Origin: Deltaproteobacteria bacterium
Lineage (GTDB): Bacteria > Desulfobacterota > Desulfobacteria > Desulfobacterales > Desulfosarcinaceae
Reading direction: 5' to 3'
Assembly: GCA_002747175.1 (NCBI GenBank)
Contig: PDTK01000037.1
Coordinates: 1-53,654 of the forward strand
Length of the DNA: 53,654 nt
Shown here: positions 51,632-53,654 of the stretch, piece by piece
Position numbering within the stretch: the first letter of the stretch is position 1
Layout: each line of letters opens with the position of its first letter
Position numbers and translations under genes: made by a program
The notes under the pieces: model-generated
Databases searched by the model: none
Told to the model about the DNA's origin: nothing
Seen by the model: only the letters and a program-made list of their open reading frames with translations

Positions 51632-52321
51632 TTATTCAACACCGCCTGGTGCCGGCGAGGCTTCAAGAGGTTGTTCAGGCTGGGACACTTCGACCATCGT
51701 CGGTTCCGGATCGGGTTCTATCCCTGGCTCCGGCTCCGGGTTCGTTTGCGATTTCAGCGTATCGGTTGTATCCGGGACAAACGTTTCGTTTTCGGCCTTT
51801 GGAAGGGCAGGTGCCGGAGGTGATACAGTTTCGGTCATCTCCGGTGCCGGCTGTTCCGGCCGGACGGCTGGTGGGGGCGCCAGCGCCGGAGAGGCGGGTG
51901 TCGCTTCAGGAACTGGCGCCGGTTTGACCGCCGCTGCTTTCAGTTGGTCGATGGTCTGGTTGGCATCGGCCAGCGCCGTTTGGGTATCATTGAGATCCAT
52001 CATCGCAGCAGACAATTGCCGCTTCAGTTTGTCTGCCGCAGCTTTATTCTTTTTCAGGTCTTTTTGGGCCGCAGCCAGATCACCCTGGATCCTTGCCATT
52101 TTTTTTTGCAGGGTTGCGATAGAAGCGGTTTCATTTTCTGCGTTGACCTGCGCTTCCTGCAATTGCTGCTGCTGCCTGGCATGCAGTGACGACGCCCGGT
52201 TGCCGACCAGCAGGGCCAACAACGCGAAAAGCAGTGTCAAACCGGCGAAAACCAGGGTCAATGTCGGCATCAGGGAATCGGAACCACTACCCAGGTGCTG
52301 CTCGATAATCTCTTCGCTCAT
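51632..52321 (-). CDS. Membrane-anchored coiled-coil protein with Pro-rich tail
   Basis: A 229-residue protein of unknown function. A short N-terminal tail is followed by one transmembrane helix (LTLVFAGLTLLFALLALLVG, about residues 21-40), a coiled coil (about 45-130, QQQLQEAQVNAENETASI), and a Pro/Ala/Glu-rich tail that is probably disordered. GGGGAT lies upstream of the ATG. It is 52 nt after the similar gene 52374-53165 and upstream of the SPFH gene. Confidence 0.65.
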   Translation of the reverse strand: MSEEIIEQHLGSGSDSLMPTLTLVFAGLTLLFALLALLVGNRASSLHARQQQQLQEAQVNAENETASIATLQKKMARIQGDLAAAQKDLKKNKAAADKLKRQLSAAMMDLNDTQTALADANQTIDQLKAAAVKPAPVPEATPASPALAPPPAVRPEQPAPEMTETVSPPAPALPKAENETFVPDTTDTLKSQTNPEPEPGIEPDPEPTMVEVSQPEQPLEASPAPGGVE

Positions 52322-52373
52322 TGGCTTATCCCCGAAATGATGTTGCGGGTTGATCCCCAGGATCGCTGTCTGT

Positions 52374-53165
52374 TCAATCCGCGATGATTCCCACGATGAT
52401 GGTCAATGACCATTCCCGGTATTTATTGTCGAATTTTGCGGAGACGTCCATCCCGGTGGTCGAGAAGACACGCTGCAAAAAAGATGCATAGGATGGGGCC
52501 GTCTCTTTGCTGTTGACGGCCAGAACGATCCCTTTGGGGGGAGTGGAAAAGGAGGTTTGCGAGACACCGTTGGTCTTCCAGCCGTCGGCGGTCAGGATTT
52601 CCTCCAACTGGTCGGCGGTCGTTTGGGATTCCTCGTCGCCCATGACGCAAAAAAGATCCACATTTCCTTTGGGACCCGGATCGAGAAGACCGATCAATTG
52701 TTCGCGCTGGCTCTCCGAAAGACCGACGTCCGGCTCCAGTTCCAGCTCCAGTGTCTCGAAGCATTCGCCATCTTTCTCTTCTGATGCGGCGGCACGCTTT
52801 TTTTCTTCATCATTGTGGGCTTTTATAGCCAGTTCGGCTACTTGCAGGCGTTTTCTGGCATCCAGCAGCGCCTGCTTCAGCCCGGCGGCGGAAGATTTGC
52901 TGGTTTTCAGCTTGAGTTGACTGATGTCCTGATGCTGCTGGGTCTCAAGCAGCTCCTTGCGGATCGCTTCAGCCGCTTTTTCAAGGTTCCTGACTTGTTT
53001 GCGGGACGCTTTCAGGTCATTGAGCAGGCGGTGAAAGTGTTGTTTTTGCCTGCTGATCGTCAGGAAAAAAAAGATGCCGGTCAATATGGCAAATGCCAGT
53101 GTTGTCGCCATCAACCAGGTGTTCAGGGTGGCCACAGACGCCAGTTCGCTCCACCATGACAACAT
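52374..53165 (-). CDS. Membrane-anchored coiled-coil protein with a globular C-terminal domain
   Basis: A 263-residue protein. One N-terminal transmembrane helix (TTLAFAILTGIFFFLTISRQ) is followed by about 100 residues of coiled coil and a C-terminal globular domain (about 165-263). The C-terminal part, with TADQLEEILTADGWKTNGVS, GIVLAVNSKETAPSYASFLQ and LTIIVGI, resembles a small alpha/beta domain found after membrane helices in many uncharacterised bacterial proteins. No function is known to me. AAAGG is about 10 nt before the ATG. It heads the coiled-coil/SPFH/zinc-ribbon block. Confidence 0.65.
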   Translation of the reverse strand: MLSWWSELASVATLNTWLMATTLAFAILTGIFFFLTISRQKQHFHRLLNDLKASRKQVRNLEKAAEAIRKELLETQQHQDISQLKLKTSKSSAAGLKQALLDARKRLQVAELAIKAHNDEEKKRAAASEEKDGECFETLELELEPDVGLSESQREQLIGLLDPGPKGNVDLFCVMGDEESQTTADQLEEILTADGWKTNGVSQTSFSTPPKGIVLAVNSKETAPSYASFLQRVFSTTGMDVSAKFDNKYREWSLTIIVGIIAD

Positions 53166-53218
53166 ACGCGCCAGCCTTTCGTGGAATAGTCTCGGAAGAA
53201 TCGCCCTCGTAATTGCAG

Positions 53219-53247
53219 ACTGTACAAAGGAAAAAGATATAATTCAA
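53219..53247 (-). promoter_or_regulatory. Possible minus-strand promoter for the coiled-coil block
   Basis: Reading the minus strand, TTGAAT (53247-53242) and TACAGT (53224-53219) are separated by 17 nt, about 50 nt upstream of the ATG at 53165. Confidence 0.35.
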
Positions 53248-53254
53248 GCTGTTT

Positions 53255-53654
53255 CTAATTGTTCCGCAGCCAGTCCATGATCCTGTCATCTGCTGGCAAC
53301 CGTTGCAATTTTGTGTTACTGGAAAGGTTCGGTACAAAATTGTTTGGATGACTGTTGAAAATCTCCATGTTCAAAAGCTCATCCCGAAAGCGGCTGTTGA
53401 AACTCTCCACATAACCATTCTGCCACGGCGCCCCCGGCTCGATAAAAAGTGTCCTTACCCCAACCTCATTCAGCCAACCTTTAACCCGCTTCGATATAAA
53501 CTCAGGACCGTTATCTGAGCGGATACAGTTGGGCAGTCCACGCTCAGCTATCAACACGATTAACTCTGAAAGAACATCATCACCCGTTATCGAACGGCCC
53601 GTTACCAGCGCAAGATTCTCTCGGGTATACTCATCCAAAACCGCCAAACACTTG
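53255..53654 (-). pseudogene. IS3-family transposase, truncated and with replaced C-terminus
   Basis: Only the rve integrase core is visible, entering from the right edge as KCLAVLDEYTREN. Second and third catalytic residues are in RSDNGPEFIS and GYVESFNSRFRDELLN. The first Asp and the orfA part would lie outside the window. After MEIF the expected family C-terminus (a YN-x-x-RPH-type segment) is missing; instead a short unrelated tail (NSHPNNFVPNLSSNTKLQRL...) runs to a stop at 53255. No terminal inverted repeat is found beyond it. The most likely reading is an IS remnant cut by rearrangement. Confidence 0.8.

Noticed and set aside
1..53654. CRISPR arrays, tRNA or rRNA genes
   Set aside because: No regularly spaced identical repeats with unique spacers and no cloverleaf or rRNA core sequence were seen. 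The 7-nt arrays are contiguous, not spacer-separated.

Overview
The window looks like chromosomal DNA of a Gram-negative anaerobe of the Desulfobacterota, most likely a Desulfosarcina/Desulfobacteraceae-type sulfate reducer. The signs are moderately GC-rich coding sequence, a complete lipid A/LPS module, a type IV minor pilin cluster with a very large PilY1, acyl-CoA dehydrogenase/ETF fatty-acid oxidation genes, and intergenic spacers full of short dispersed repeats. The assignment is inference; no rRNA or tRNA gene was found to anchor it.

Layout. (1) 1-6.3 kb: an RsuA/RluB-type pseudouridine synthase, a UDP-sugar dehydrogenase, small hypothetical genes and a COG2509 flavoprotein. (2) 6.6-11.4 kb: lptF-lptG-waaA-lpxK with ATGA overlaps, covering LPS export, Kdo transfer and lipid A 4'-phosphorylation. 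(3) 11.6-19.5 kb: a minor pilin operon (GspH/FimT-like, PilW-like, PilV-like, PilX-like) ending in a 1787-residue PilY1 with a PA14-like insertion, closed by a terminator that faces a convergent block. (4) 19.7-25.0 kb, mostly minus strand: a PNPOx-like flavoprotein, an EHD/dynamin-type GTPase, an FKBP-like protein with a metal-binding tail, a diguanylate cyclase, and a stomatin/NfeD pair. (5) 25.5-31.3 kb: pyrD, then a minus-strand unit of acyl-CoA dehydrogenase, EtfB, an EtfA fused to an XRE-cupin regulator, and a PHP phosphoesterase. (6) 31.7-42.5 kb: HIT protein, a membrane coiled-coil protein, guaA, mltF, a TrpF-like barrel lacking the usual catalytic Cys, efp, a CorC-type CBS membrane protein, and a helicase-exonuclease fusion resembling B. 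subtilis MrfA plus MrfB. (7) 42.9-49.0 kb: a secreted M4 metalloprotease with a beta-propeller and a duplicated C-terminal domain, preceded by a free-standing FTP/PepSY protein, then an amidohydrolase. (8) 49.0-53.2 kb: a minus-strand block of two membrane coiled-coil proteins, an SPFH-zinc-ribbon protein and a zinc-ribbon protein that may use an ATT start. (9) The right edge is a decayed IS3-type transposase.

The most notable items are: the EtfA-XRE-cupin fusion, with a perfect 14-bp palindrome upstream of the operon; the MrfA-MrfB-like fusion; the TrpF paralog with a replaced catalytic residue; a family of terminal-inverted-repeat elements (two full copies, one collapsed hairpin, three decayed copies); and several intergenic arrays with an exact 7-nt period. 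No CRISPR array, prophage or obvious defence island was seen.
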